In this document: one piece after another, positions 19,044 through 27,625 of the stretch
How the letters are laid out: each line of letters opens with the position of its first letter
How positions within the stretch are numbered: position 1 is the stretch's first letter
Assembly: GCF_007997215.1 (NCBI RefSeq)
Contig: NZ_VORW01000002.1
Span: forward strand, 558,001 to 622,000
Reading direction: 5' to 3'
Length of the DNA stretch: 64,000 nucleotides
From: Algoriphagus aquimarinus
Lineage (GTDB): Bacteria; Bacteroidota; Bacteroidia; Cytophagales; Cyclobacteriaceae
Made by a program: the position numbers and the translations under genes
Notes under the pieces: generated by a model
Databases searched by the model: none
Told to the model about the DNA's origin: nothing
What the model saw: the letters and a program-made list of their open reading frames with translations, nothing else

Positions 19044-19994
19044 TTAACCACTTTCACCCGCCTTTACAGGAATTAGCACTGAAGCCAAAATACCCCCTGC
19101 CAGCGCGAGAGATATTACTACTAATGATAGCCATTCGGGCATTTCTACATGATGAGAGATTATCATTTTAATACCCACAAAGGCCAAAATACCCACCAGA
19201 GTGAAATTAATAAATCGAAATTTATTGAGCATGCGGAAGATCAGGAAGTACATTGATCTTAATCCCATAATTGCAAGGATATTCGAACTGAAAACTATAA
19301 AAGGGTCGGCTGTTATAGCAAGAATGGCAGGAATACTATCAAGTGCAAAAAGAATATCAGTGAGCTCTATAATGATCAAAGCCATGAATAGTGGTGTGGC
19401 TAATCGTATTCCCCTTTTTTTAATAAAGAAATGTTCCCCGTTCATATGAGCTGTAAAAGGAATTACTTTTCTCAATTTTTTGAAAACAAATGATTCCTTA
19501 GGGTTGAACTCAGATTCATCCGATTTCAGCATTTTATAGGCAGTGAAAATCAGAAAGGCACCAAATACATATACTATCCAGTCAAATTTGTTGATAAGAG
19601 CCACACCGAAAATTATCATCAGGGCCCTAAATAAAATTGCTCCAATTATGCCCCAAAAAAGTACCCTGTGCTGATAAATGGCTGGAATACTAAAAGACCT
19701 GAAAATAACCGCAATCACAAAAATATTATCTATGCTAAGAGATAACTCAATTAAATAGCCTGTCACATATTTAAGGACTGCAACTTCAGGTTTTAGATCG
19801 GTAGGATTTGGAATGAGCTCATTGGAAAAAAGCCACCAAATGACCCCTGAAAATAGTAAAGCGATAGTAACCCAGATTGCTGTCCAAATTGCTGCCTCTT
19901 TGGTCTGAATTACATGGGCTTTTTTGTTAAATACTCCTAGATCTAAAGAAAGAAAAAGCAATATACTTGCGATGAAAATAATCCACACATTCAT
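19044..19994 (-). CDS. TerC/Alx-family integral membrane protein
   Basis: A 316-residue polytopic protein with about eight or nine helices and the TerC signature LSLSIDNIFVIAVIFRSF (~residues 82-99). A second acidic intramembrane motif, ELTDILFALDSIPAILAI, lies near 212. Both acidic segments are conserved in TerC/Alx proteins implicated in manganese (Alx/MntP-like) or tellurite-related metal handling. It is the last gene of a tight minus-strand run (DAACS symporter, DedA, a 59-codon ORF, TerC), so it is likely cotranscribed with them. Confidence 0.9.
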   Translation of the reverse strand: MNVWIIFIASILLFLSLDLGVFNKKAHVIQTKEAAIWTAIWVTIALLFSGVIWWLFSNELIPNPTDLKPEVAVLKYVTGYLIELSLSIDNIFVIAVIFRSFSIPAIYQHRVLFWGIIGAILFRALMIIFGVALINKFDWIVYVFGAFLIFTAYKMLKSDESEFNPKESFVFKKLRKVIPFTAHMNGEHFFIKKRGIRLATPLFMALIIIELTDILFALDSIPAILAITADPFIVFSSNILAIMGLRSMYFLIFRMLNKFRFINFTLVGILAFVGIKMIISHHVEMPEWLSLVVISLALAGGILASVLIPVKAGESG

Positions 19995-20011
19995 AGTTAC
20001 AATGGCTGTTT

Positions 20012-20191
20012 CTACTGTTTAATTGATGATATAAATAAGTTGTTTTGCTGAGGTAAAAGGAGTTTTCTTTCCTCCAAATTGAGATTAAAAGAGAGTTCAT
20101 GATTTGATATCAACACGATTCTCCTAATAACTAAATCTAAAGCACTAATTCCAAGTTTGAGAATAATACCAATCCAAATTTTTGTATCCAT
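20012..20191 (-). CDS. Possible small 59-residue protein between dedA and terC
   Basis: An ATG-started frame (MDTKIWIGIILKLGISALDL...) fits in the gap between dedA (ends 20208) and terC (starts 19994), leaving 16 and 17 bases on the two sides. Such packing is typical of a real operon member. The N-terminal 25 residues are hydrophobic and the rest is charged. A GTG at 20215 would extend it and overlap dedA. I recognise no family, and the codon pattern is not decisive; it could be a chance frame. Confidence 0.35.
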   Translation of the reverse strand: MDTKIWIGIILKLGISALDLVIRRIVLISNHELSFNLNLEERKLLLPQQNNLFISSIKQ

Positions 20192-20207
20192 AGAATTATG
20201 ATGTTGG

Positions 20208-20840
20208 TTAAGCACCTTGATCTTTTTTAAAACTTAAATATTGCCTAAGCAATGGAATAGTTGTAAGCGCGACTATAATCACAATTATCCATTCGATATA
20301 ATCTATAAGCTCTGGAAAAATAAGTTTTAACATATATCCCGCTAGCACCAGGCTTGAAGTCCAGAGTAGTGAACCCATGAAATTATAGACCATAAATATC
20401 TTGATATCTGATTTTATCATACCCATGCAAAGCGGTAGAAAAGTCCGGATAACCGGGATAAATCTACCTATAATCATTGCCCCTTTATGTCTCTTTTCAA
20501 AGTAAGCTTCGGCCATATTAACATACTTCGCTTTAAAGAAAAATGAGTCGGGTCGGGCAACTAACCAGTTACCAAATTTTGCTCCCACTGCATAGGATAC
20601 CATATATCCTAAGAAAGCCACTAAGGTAATGCAAGATATCAATGGCAAAATGTGAATATTTAAAACTGGTAACCCACAAAGCATCCCCGCCAGAAACAAC
20701 AGAGAATCTCCAGGTAAAAAGAACCCAAAGAACAGTCCGTTTTCTGTAAAGATTATAACAAGTAGAAGTATGAGCCCGCCCTTATCAATTATCAATTCAG
20801 GGCTCAGAAGCGCTAAAATGTTTTGTATAAATTCATACAT
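20208..20840 (-). CDS. DedA-family membrane protein
   Basis: A 210-residue protein of the DedA/VTT superfamily. It has the re-entrant motif FFGFFLPGDSLLFLAGMLCG near residue 35. The conserved cytoplasmic stretch FEKRHKGAMIIGRFIPVIRT (~115-134) is followed by a helix with FMVYNFMGSLLW. DedA proteins are proposed to flip polyprenyl phosphates or phosphatidylethanolamine and to affect membrane homeostasis and pH tolerance. The gene lies 41 bases after the DAACS symporter gene, on the same strand. Confidence 0.92.
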   Translation of the reverse strand: MYEFIQNILALLSPELIIDKGGLILLLVIIFTENGLFFGFFLPGDSLLFLAGMLCGLPVLNIHILPLISCITLVAFLGYMVSYAVGAKFGNWLVARPDSFFFKAKYVNMAEAYFEKRHKGAMIIGRFIPVIRTFLPLCMGMIKSDIKIFMVYNFMGSLLWTSSLVLAGYMLKLIFPELIDYIEWIIVIIVALTTIPLLRQYLSFKKDQGA

Positions 20841-20881
20841 GCTATAGTTGGTTTAACTCTGAATAGATTTTTAGGGATGGA

Positions 20882-22327
20882 TTATACACGCTCAACCCGA
20901 TTATTCAACATCTCCTGAATCTCCTTATTCAAGGCGGGTTCAGTGGAAACAAAATCTAAGTCTTTAGATGAAGGAAGATCAAATTCACCTTCCCATTTTG
21001 CTATCACACAGGTGGCCAGACAATTTCCAATCACATTGACTGATGTTCTTGCCATATCCATTAATTCATCGATTGCCAGGATCAAAAAGATAGGTGCCAT
21101 TGGTAAATTAAAGCTAGCTGCAGTTCCCATCAGAATGATCAAGGAGGCTCTTGGAATTCCAGCTACTCCTTTGCTAGTGAGCATTAAAGTGAGCACCATT
21201 AAAAGCTGATCTTCTATCCCCATATTTATCCCACCTACTTGGGCAACAAAAATTGCTGCTAGGGACAGGTATAGCGTCGTTCCGTCCAGATTGAAACTAT
21301 AGCCAGTTGGCATAACAAATGCGACTATTTTGCGGGGAACACCAAATTTTTCCATCGCCTCCATCGCTTTGGGAAGTGCCGCCTCCGAACTGGTGGTTGC
21401 AAAGGCGATAGAAACCGGCTCAGAGATTGCCTTTAAGAATTTTAATACAGGGATTTTAAGAATAAGCGCGATAGGAAGTAAAACCAGAAGTAGGAATGCT
21501 AGCAAAGCAACATACAGTGTGGCCAACAAATGAAATAGATTAACCAAGATTCCCAAACCCATTTCACCTACTGTGTATGCTATTGCGGCTCCAACACCGA
21601 AGGGTGCGAAATACATAATTACACGGGTAAAATTGAACATAACCTCAGAAAGACTTTCAGTGAAAGAAAGCATGGTTTGCTTCTTTTTTTCATCTTTTAC
21701 CAATGCCAAGCCTATCCCAAACAGAATACTGAAAATGACTATTTGAAGAATCTCTCCTTCAAAAATAGATTTTGCGATATTCTCGGGGAAAATATGTTGA
21801 ATCACCTCCTGCCAAGTTCTTGCTGTACCTTGAATAGGAACTTCGCCCACAGGCAGCTCAATACCGACACCTGCTTTGGATATATTGATTGCCAATACTC
21901 CGATCAACAAAGCAAACGTAGTGACCACTTCGAAATATAGAAGTGACTTCCAACCCATTCTACCAACTTGTTTTAAGTTGGAATGTCCAGCTATACCTAC
22001 GACCAGAGTGGCGAATAGGAGTGGGGCAATCACCGTCTTAATCATTCTGAGAAAAATCTGACTGACCACTTTTAGATTCATCGCTAGCTCAGGAAAATCC
22101 ATGCCTATGGCAGTTCCTATAAGCATACTGCCAAAAATCCATGAAGTAAGGGAAGCTCTTTTCAGGCAGTACACTACAATTGCCAGCAAGCCTAGCCACC
22201 GACTTGCCATTAGTATGGAATCAGAAACAAGTCCAGGCCAAAGCATATGGAGCACAATAAAAATTGCGGCTTGTGTACCCACTGTGGCTATAAAATAAGA
22301 AATATAGGATGTTTTTTTAAGTTTCAT
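20882..22327 (-). CDS. Dicarboxylate/amino-acid:cation symporter (DAACS family)
   Basis: A 481-residue symporter of the GltP/DctA family. The serine-rich re-entrant motif FATTSSEAALPKAMEAMEKF lies near residue 320. The substrate/ion-binding helix GYSFNLDGTTLYLSLAAIF follows, then a second re-entrant loop (SKGVAGIPRASLIILMGTAA) and the last helix with NVIGNCLATCVIAKWEG, whose Asn-x3-Asp/Cys region contacts substrate. It has about 50 more N-terminal hydrophobic residues than GltP. It is the first gene of the run leading into dedA and terC. Glutamate, aspartate or C4-dicarboxylates are likely substrates. Confidence 0.92.
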   Translation of the reverse strand: MKLKKTSYISYFIATVGTQAAIFIVLHMLWPGLVSDSILMASRWLGLLAIVVYCLKRASLTSWIFGSMLIGTAIGMDFPELAMNLKVVSQIFLRMIKTVIAPLLFATLVVGIAGHSNLKQVGRMGWKSLLYFEVVTTFALLIGVLAINISKAGVGIELPVGEVPIQGTARTWQEVIQHIFPENIAKSIFEGEILQIVIFSILFGIGLALVKDEKKKQTMLSFTESLSEVMFNFTRVIMYFAPFGVGAAIAYTVGEMGLGILVNLFHLLATLYVALLAFLLLVLLPIALILKIPVLKFLKAISEPVSIAFATTSSEAALPKAMEAMEKFGVPRKIVAFVMPTGYSFNLDGTTLYLSLAAIFVAQVGGINMGIEDQLLMVLTLMLTSKGVAGIPRASLIILMGTAASFNLPMAPIFLILAIDELMDMARTSVNVIGNCLATCVIAKWEGEFDLPSSKDLDFVSTEPALNKEIQEMLNNRVERV

Positions 22328-22850
22328 GATGCGGAATCTTATCGCTTATATAATTAGGAAGAATTGATAGTTGAGGGTATTGTTATTCAACACCGATTGA
22401 AAAGGTTTACTACTTAAAGCCTGATTTTTAGTTTTGGCACTTATTTGCAAAGAGGATATCCCAAAATGCAAGTAGTTGGAATGAATTAAGGATAATCTCC
22501 CTTTAGTATTCTCACTTTTTCCTTACCAAAGAATTCTTCCTAAATAGCCTACAATTGGAATTATTCCTCTCTTCTTATATGACAAGTAGATGGTTTTGAG
22601 AATTGGTAGTGCAAGATTTGAAAGGAGCGCAGTCTGATTTAGTCAGGCCACAGCCAATTAATCATTCAGAAATGGAATACAGGTTCTTGACCAGAACAGG
22701 TACTAATACAAGTCGACTGATGAAATTAAGCATGGCCGATTGCTGCAATTCTTGTCTCATTTGGAAAGTCAACTTTCCAAAAAGATGTAATTGGATGTGT
22801 TAAAGTATTATGCTGCGTTCCAGGTCAAAACCCTGACTTGTAGCTTTTTG
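22328..22850. other. Intergenic region, nothing recognised
   Basis: About 520 bases between the symporter start and a small minus-strand ORF. A short plus-strand frame at 22603-22803 has no recognisable motif and no convincing start. I see no repeat or RNA gene. Confidence 0.5.
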
Positions 22851-23219
22851 CTAAGTGAAGTAATGATGGGGAAAAACGATTAAAAAAGCAGGTAAGTTTG
22901 CGTCTATTGTTAACGCGGTCTTTTTATAATTCTGTTCAATTGTTTGGCAAAATGCCGATAAACCTGAAAAACTGCTTCGTAGGAATTGGGATTTAAAAAA
23001 ACAAGGAGCAGTCCTAAGAACCAATGTTTCCGAGATAATCCTGATAGTAAGAGCATCTCCCAATTCTAAGAATGAACTTTGCTCAATAGAAAAGGTAGCT
23101 TGTGGTAATTCTCGGGTTGGCTGAAGAGTCGAGTCTAAGCTCACAGGTATATCACCTGCCCAGAAAGTTACCGAAGCAACTAGATTAAGAAATAAGAATA
23201 AGACTGCTAAAATCCTCAT
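22851..23219 (-). CDS. Small putative secreted protein, unknown
   Basis: A 122-codon frame that opens with a plausible signal peptide (MRILAVLFLFLNLVASVTFW, then AGD). The mature part has no family I recognise. The tail (SQFLRSSFSGLSAFCQTIEQ) does not look like a folded conserved domain, so this may be an N-terminal fragment of a decayed exported protein. It stands alone between long non-coding stretches. Confidence 0.35.
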   Translation of the reverse strand: MRILAVLFLFLNLVASVTFWAGDIPVSLDSTLQPTRELPQATFSIEQSSFLELGDALTIRIISETLVLRTAPCFFKSQFLRSSFSGLSAFCQTIEQNYKKTALTIDANLPAFLIVFPHHYFT

Positions 23220-24125
23220 ATGATCTATCTGATGCTAAAGCTAGCTGAAATAAAATTCACTTTGTAAAGAGCGCAATTATTTATTAATGGTAATAAATAG
23301 GATTATTAGTTACGTGATAATTATGAAGTGTTAGGGATTATTTCCAAAACATTATCCTACTTAATTCTCTATAAATTAATGGGGTAATTAGACTTTTTTA
23401 CCCCTGAATTCTTTAAAAATTTGGCCTTAGGAAGCCTAGCAACCAGAGGCTTCCGGCATAATTCCGCTAGCTCCGCTGTGTTTTTCTTGCCTCTTGCAGG
23501 AAGTCTCGGTCTAGGCTGGTGCTGCTTCATACCAATATGTCAGATTTGTCTAACCAAAGAACAAAAGCAATGAAGACTAAAAAAAACATCTGCAAAAGGA
23601 ATTGAGCCAAATACCTTTGGCAGCAAGGTTAATAACCTGCAAAGAGCAGATGGATCACCGGATAACTATGAGAAGTTTACGGATCTGATTAATATTTACA
23701 GATCTAATCATAGGCATAGTCGGTAAATTTGTTTCAGGGCAGGTAAAGGGAGATTCTGCCAAGAAATTATCAGATAGCATTGGTAATATTATGTAGGATA
23801 GACTGAGTCTTTCAATTAACAGGGCGGGTATACTTATCAGTAAGTGCAAGCAGTAGAAGTAGGGATTTCCAACATCCACGATTTCTTCACTTTCTTGCGT
23901 GGGATTTGTAGGAATGGTTGTTTATAGTGTGTATGAAATGTTTTTCACTTCTATTATCTCTCAAAGGAATGATTTGAAGCACCCTCATTCTATTTAATAA
24001 CTTTTGGATCTCATTTATATTTTTTCAGGATTGATATTTAATGGTCCTCCATTGGAGTAGGTACACATATCAATTTACCAAGATTTTGCCGTTGGAAAAT
24101 TCCTTTGATTAAATACCTTTGACGA
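23220..24125. other. Long non-coding stretch holding an ArdC-like remnant
   Basis: Nine hundred bases without an intact gene. The middle (about 23405-23700) is the most decayed of three ArdC-like leader/start copies. The right ~250 bases presumably carry the promoter of the potassium-uptake pair. A minus-strand frame at 23655-23879 overlaps the remnant and is not credible. Confidence 0.6.
23405..23700 (+). pseudogene. Remnant of an ArdC-like gene start with leader (copy 2, most decayed)
   Basis: The leader shares the order CTCTTGCAGG, GTCT, GGCTGGTGCTGCTTCATA, TTGTCTAACCAAA.ACAAAAGC and ATGAAGACT with the copies at 14193 and 26802. The coding part is frameshifted: MKTKKNICKRN then stop, with the downstream frame resuming as NTFGSKVNNLQRADGSPDNY and EKFTDLI. 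This matches NAFGSK.NNPQR.NGSSDIY of the other copies. The upstream block beginning TGTCCTAAAATAGG is missing here. Confidence 0.55.
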
Positions 24126-25874
24126 ATGAAATTCGATTTGAAATATTTAAACAAAATTGCATTTTGGATTAGTGCTCTGGGAATTTTTGCTCTCATTTCC
24201 GATTTTGGTTTTTTTCAGGAAAGGTCAACACAAAGTTTTTTTGACGGATTTTTCTTTTTTGTTCTGGCCATAGGAATTGTTTCGACAATCTCCCGATATC
24301 TCAGTATAAATAAGAGAATAAAGAAGAGTGTATTTGTTTTTGATTTATTTTCAGTTGTTTTCACTTTGTGGATCTATTACATGTACCTGTTTGTAGGGGT
24401 TCCATTTGAAACAGATCTGCTCCTCGAGAATCCGATTTGGGTTCGCATAGCAGTCCTTGCCACTTTTATCAGAGAGTTTTCCGAGTTAAAAGTGAGTTAT
24501 AAAAGGACGATTTTGAATCCGGCACAATTGTTTGTTGGAAGTTTTTTTTTGATAATCCTTTTTGGTACTGGAATGCTAATGCTTCCAAATGCCACATATA
24601 ATGGGCTATCGTTTATTGATGCACTTTTCACATCCACTAGTGCTGTATGTGTCACAGGCTTGGTGGTAGTGGATACAGGAAGCTACTTTACCGAGTTTGG
24701 GCAAGTAATTATCATGTTGCTGATACAGATTGGGGGATTGGGTATTTTGACTTTTGCTAGTTATTTCAGTTATTTTTTTAGTGGTGGTGCTACCTATGAA
24801 AACCAATTGGTGTTGGGTGATATGAACAATTCAAAAAAATTAGGTGAAGTATATTCTACCTTAAAGAATGTGATCCTGATTACGTTTGGAATTGAATTTT
24901 TCTCTGCAGTTTCGATATTTTTTAGTTTAGATACACAGAATTTCCCGTCCCATATTAATAGGTTCTTTTTCTCCGCATTTCATTCTATTTCCGCTTTTTG
25001 CAATGCTGGTTTTTCAACGTTACCAAACAGCTTATTTGAAAAGGGATTTAAATATAATTATTTCCTGCACCTTGTTATTATTGCAACTTTTGTATTGGGA
25101 GGATTGGGATTTTCTATTGTTTCAAATATTTTAAACTACCTGAAATATAGATCAAAGAAGATTCTTTTCAATAGAAAAAGAAATTTTGAATCTAGACCAT
25201 GGGTATTAACTATCAACAGTAGAATTAATTTAATTACCACGGTGAGTATTTCGCTGGTGGCCTTTGCAATATTCTATATTTTGGAATTTCATAATACACT
25301 GGAAGGACATACTAGTTTTGGCAAAATTGTTACGGCTTTATTTGGTGCTACTACTCCAAGAACTGCGGGCTTTAACTCAATTGACACTGCCTCCATGCTA
25401 TTTCCAACCACGATGATGGTGTTTCTTCTGATGTGGATTGGAGCATCCCCGGTTTCAACCGGTGGTGGTATCAAGACTAGTACTTTCGCGATTGCCACTT
25501 TAAATATTTTAAGCTTGGCAAAAGGAAAAACACGATTGGAGGTTTTTAGAAGAGAAATTGCAGACATTTCTGTCAGAAGAGCCTTTGCTACCATTTCTCT
25601 TTCATTGATTGTTATTGGTTTAGGCATCATGTTGATTTCCTTATTCGACAGTGAGAAGAATTTAAAGGATATCGCATTTGAATGTTTTTCTGCCTACAGT
25701 ACAGTTGGCTTAAGTTTGGGTATTACTGCAGATTTATCGGAGCCAAGTAAATTTATCATCATCGTAATCATGTTTGTGGGTCGGGTTAGTATGTTGTCTA
25801 TCATCATTGCATTTTTCAATAAAGTCAAGCATAAGAATTATAGATACCCAACAGAAGAAATTACAATAAACTAA
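24126..25874 (+). CDS. ktrB: Potassium uptake channel subunit, TrkH/KtrB family
   Basis: A 582-residue membrane protein. An N-terminal ~130-residue block of hydrophobic segments comes first, then the four pore repeats of the SKT superfamily. The filter-like segments are SAVCVTGLVVVDTGSYF (~175), FHSISAFCNAGFSTLP (~285), ATTPRTAGFNSID (~410) and CFSAYSTVGLSLGIT (~523); each has the key glycine or its equivalent. The protein forms the K+ translocating subunit and works with a cytosolic RCK regulator. The next gene (25882), seven bases downstream, is that regulator, so the two form an operon. Confidence 0.93.
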   Translation: MKFDLKYLNKIAFWISALGIFALISDFGFFQERSTQSFFDGFFFFVLAIGIVSTISRYLSINKRIKKSVFVFDLFSVVFTLWIYYMYLFVGVPFETDLLLENPIWVRIAVLATFIREFSELKVSYKRTILNPAQLFVGSFFLIILFGTGMLMLPNATYNGLSFIDALFTSTSAVCVTGLVVVDTGSYFTEFGQVIIMLLIQIGGLGILTFASYFSYFFSGGATYENQLVLGDMNNSKKLGEVYSTLKNVILITFGIEFFSAVSIFFSLDTQNFPSHINRFFFSAFHSISAFCNAGFSTLPNSLFEKGFKYNYFLHLVIIATFVLGGLGFSIVSNILNYLKYRSKKILFNRKRNFESRPWVLTINSRINLITTVSISLVAFAIFYILEFHNTLEGHTSFGKIVTALFGATTPRTAGFNSIDTASMLFPTTMMVFLLMWIGASPVSTGGGIKTSTFAIATLNILSLAKGKTRLEVFRREIADISVRRAFATISLSLIVIGLGIMLISLFDSEKNLKDIAFECFSAYSTVGLSLGITADLSEPSKFIIIVIMFVGRVSMLSIIIAFFNKVKHKNYRYPTEEITIN

Positions 25875-25881
25875 AGATTAA

Positions 25882-26574
25882 ATGAAATATATAGTTGTAG
25901 GTCTCGGGAACTTCGGTTCCTCACTTTCTCAAAAATTAACAGCTCAAGGAAATGAGGTGATTGGGATTGATACAAGAATGGAGAAAGTTGATTTATATAA
26001 GGAAAAAATTTCTCATACCATCTGCATGGATGCTACTGATGAGTTTACAGTTTCGGGTTTACCGCTGGAAGATACTGATATTGTAATAGTGGCTATCGGA
26101 GAAGATCAGGGTGCGAATATTATGTCAACTGCTATATTTAAAAATATGCAGGTTAAGCGATTGATTAGCAGGGCAATTAATCCACTTCATGAAAAAGTTT
26201 TAAAAGCAATTGGAGTGGATGAAATTGTCCATCCAGAAGAAGAAACAGCGGAGAGATGGTCAAAAAAACTATGTATTAAAAATGTAGTAGATTCTTTTGA
26301 GCTAAATGAACATTTTAGTATTGTTGAAGCAAAGGTACCTAAGGAGTATATCGGGAGGACCATCAGGGAAATTGGGTTCCGAAGTAAATTTAACCTATTG
26401 GTATTAACTATCATGAAACAGTATGAAGTAAAAAGTTTGCTGGGATCTCAACAAACCGAATTGAACATACAGGGAATAGCAACTCCGGATCAAAAGCTTG
26501 AGAGTACGGATATTTTGGTTCTATATGGGTCAAATAAACACATCAAAGAATTTTTTAAGTTTGAGAAAATGTGA
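25882..26574 (+). CDS. ktrA: Potassium uptake regulatory subunit, TrkA/KtrA family
   Basis: A 230-residue RCK protein. The N-terminal Rossmann domain starts IVVGLGNFGSSLSQKL, with the GxGxxG nucleotide site, and has the acidic residue after strand 2 (VIGIDTRMEKV). The C-terminal RCK_C domain (~140-225) contains EAKVPKEYIGRTIREIGFRS and ends with TDILVLYGSNKHIKEFFKF. In the family, ATP/ADP or NAD(H) and c-di-AMP binding gate the membrane partner. It is cotranscribed with ktrB. Confidence 0.93.
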   Translation: MKYIVVGLGNFGSSLSQKLTAQGNEVIGIDTRMEKVDLYKEKISHTICMDATDEFTVSGLPLEDTDIVIVAIGEDQGANIMSTAIFKNMQVKRLISRAINPLHEKVLKAIGVDEIVHPEEETAERWSKKLCIKNVVDSFELNEHFSIVEAKVPKEYIGRTIREIGFRSKFNLLVLTIMKQYEVKSLLGSQQTELNIQGIATPDQKLESTDILVLYGSNKHIKEFFKFEKM

Positions 26575-26801
26575 TTTGAATTGGTATGTAATAATGGTTA
26601 TTTCTTATTAATCCATTTTCAAAATAAAATGATCGGCTAATTCTTCAATTTCAAATTATTGGACCTGATCCTTCACCAAGGATATTGAATTATATTTGTT
26701 CATTTCATTAGGCCATTTTGATATGAATGTATGTTATTTAAAGATAGTTTGAGTACTGCAGCTAGGAGTTATCAAGTGTACACTACTTTAGGAATTCATG
26801 A

Positions 26802-27203
26802 TCTATGTCTTGTCCTAAAATAGGTTTACACAAATCAATTTTATTTTTTCTATTCCTTCATTAGCCAATTTAGCCTGATCCCATCACACGAGGCAAGAGA
26901 CTAAGGCATAAAGCCAGCGCTCTTGCGGTTGCTGATTTATTCCGTTTCCTCTTGCACTTAGTGCCGGTCTCAGGCTGGTGCAGCTTCATAAGTATTGTCA
27001 AACCAAAACACAAAAGCTATGAAGATTGAAGCAAAAACCTCCTCAAAAATACCAGTAGAAAAGAGAGTCCGAAATGCCTTTGGAAGCAAGAGCAACAACC
27101 CATAAAGATCAAATGGATCATCAGATATCTATGAGAAGTTTACCGATCTGATTATTGAGAAACAGGAACAGCGAGTTATTTCTTGGAATCAACTTTCTGG
27201 ATG
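26802..27203 (+). pseudogene. Remnant of an ArdC-like gene start with leader (copy 3)
   Basis: The leader matches 14193-14400 closely, beginning TGTCTTGTCCTAAAATAGG. ATG 27018 opens MKIEAKTSSKIPVEKRVRNA, then FGSKSNNP, an in-frame TAA, and RSNGSSDIYEKFTDLIIEKQ followed by EQRVISWNQLSG and a stop. 'EKFTDLIIEK.EQ.VI.W' is the most informative part. It fits the N-terminal ssDNA-binding region of ArdC-type antirestriction proteins (typically 'TD.II..LE.G..PW'). The fragment abuts a broken symporter gene, suggesting a deletion join. Confidence 0.6.
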
Positions 27204-27221
27204 ATTCTGGTTTAGGGACTG

Positions 27222-27565
27222 TTTATCAACCTACAGAATTTCGGGATTAACCAAACTATATACAGCGCTACATTACTGCCAAAACTGAAAAAAAAGCGGT
27301 GAAATCTACCTGGCAGGGAAGCTTACTTTATGTTCCTGTTTCCTTACTTTTCTTCTTTATAGGTACAGCTCTTTTTTCTTATTATCAAGCATATCCTGAC
27401 TTGTTGCCAGCTGAATTGCAGCTAATGGAGAATGCAGATAAAGTCTTTCCTTATTTCATAGTATCAGGACTTCCTAAGGGAGTGACGGGGATTTTGATTG
27501 CTTCTATTTTTGTAGTAGGATTTTTACTAACAGGCTTGATTTCGAGAAAAAGTAGAAAGACATAA
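27222..27565 (+). pseudogene. Internally deleted sodium:solute symporter (SSS family) fragment
   Basis: The fragment reads FINLQNFGINQ, then after a one-base shift NYIQRYITAKTEKKAVKSTW, QGSLLYVPVSLLFFFIGTAL, KVFPYFIVSGLPKGVTGILI and ASIF. This is the mid-region of SSS-family transporters ('Q..NYVQRY..aKs...A..s...G.l.YiPvs..FFFIGTalf'). After ASIF the sequence jumps to VVGFLLTGLISRKSRKT and a stop, which looks like a natural C-terminus. The central helices are therefore deleted and the N-terminus is missing. A terminator follows at once. Confidence 0.75.
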
Positions 27566-27566
27566 A

Positions 27567-27592
27567 AAAAGCCGATCATTCGATCGGCTTTT
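27567..27592. terminator. Bidirectional intrinsic terminator
   Basis: Perfect inverted repeat AAAAGCCGAT / ATCGGCTTTT around a CATTCG loop, giving a T-run on both strands. It lies between the convergent symporter remnant and the 5'-nucleotidase-like gene. Confidence 0.9.
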
Positions 27593-27625
27593 GGGGTGAA
27601 AACAACTTATTCTTTTTGATTTTTC

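Noticed and set aside
22603-22803. 66-codon plus-strand ORF upstream of the DAACS symporter
   Set aside because: Odd composition, no clear start and no motif; probably chance.
23655-23879. 74-codon minus-strand ORF before ktrB
   Set aside because: It overlaps the decayed ArdC-like remnant on the opposite strand and has no recognisable features.
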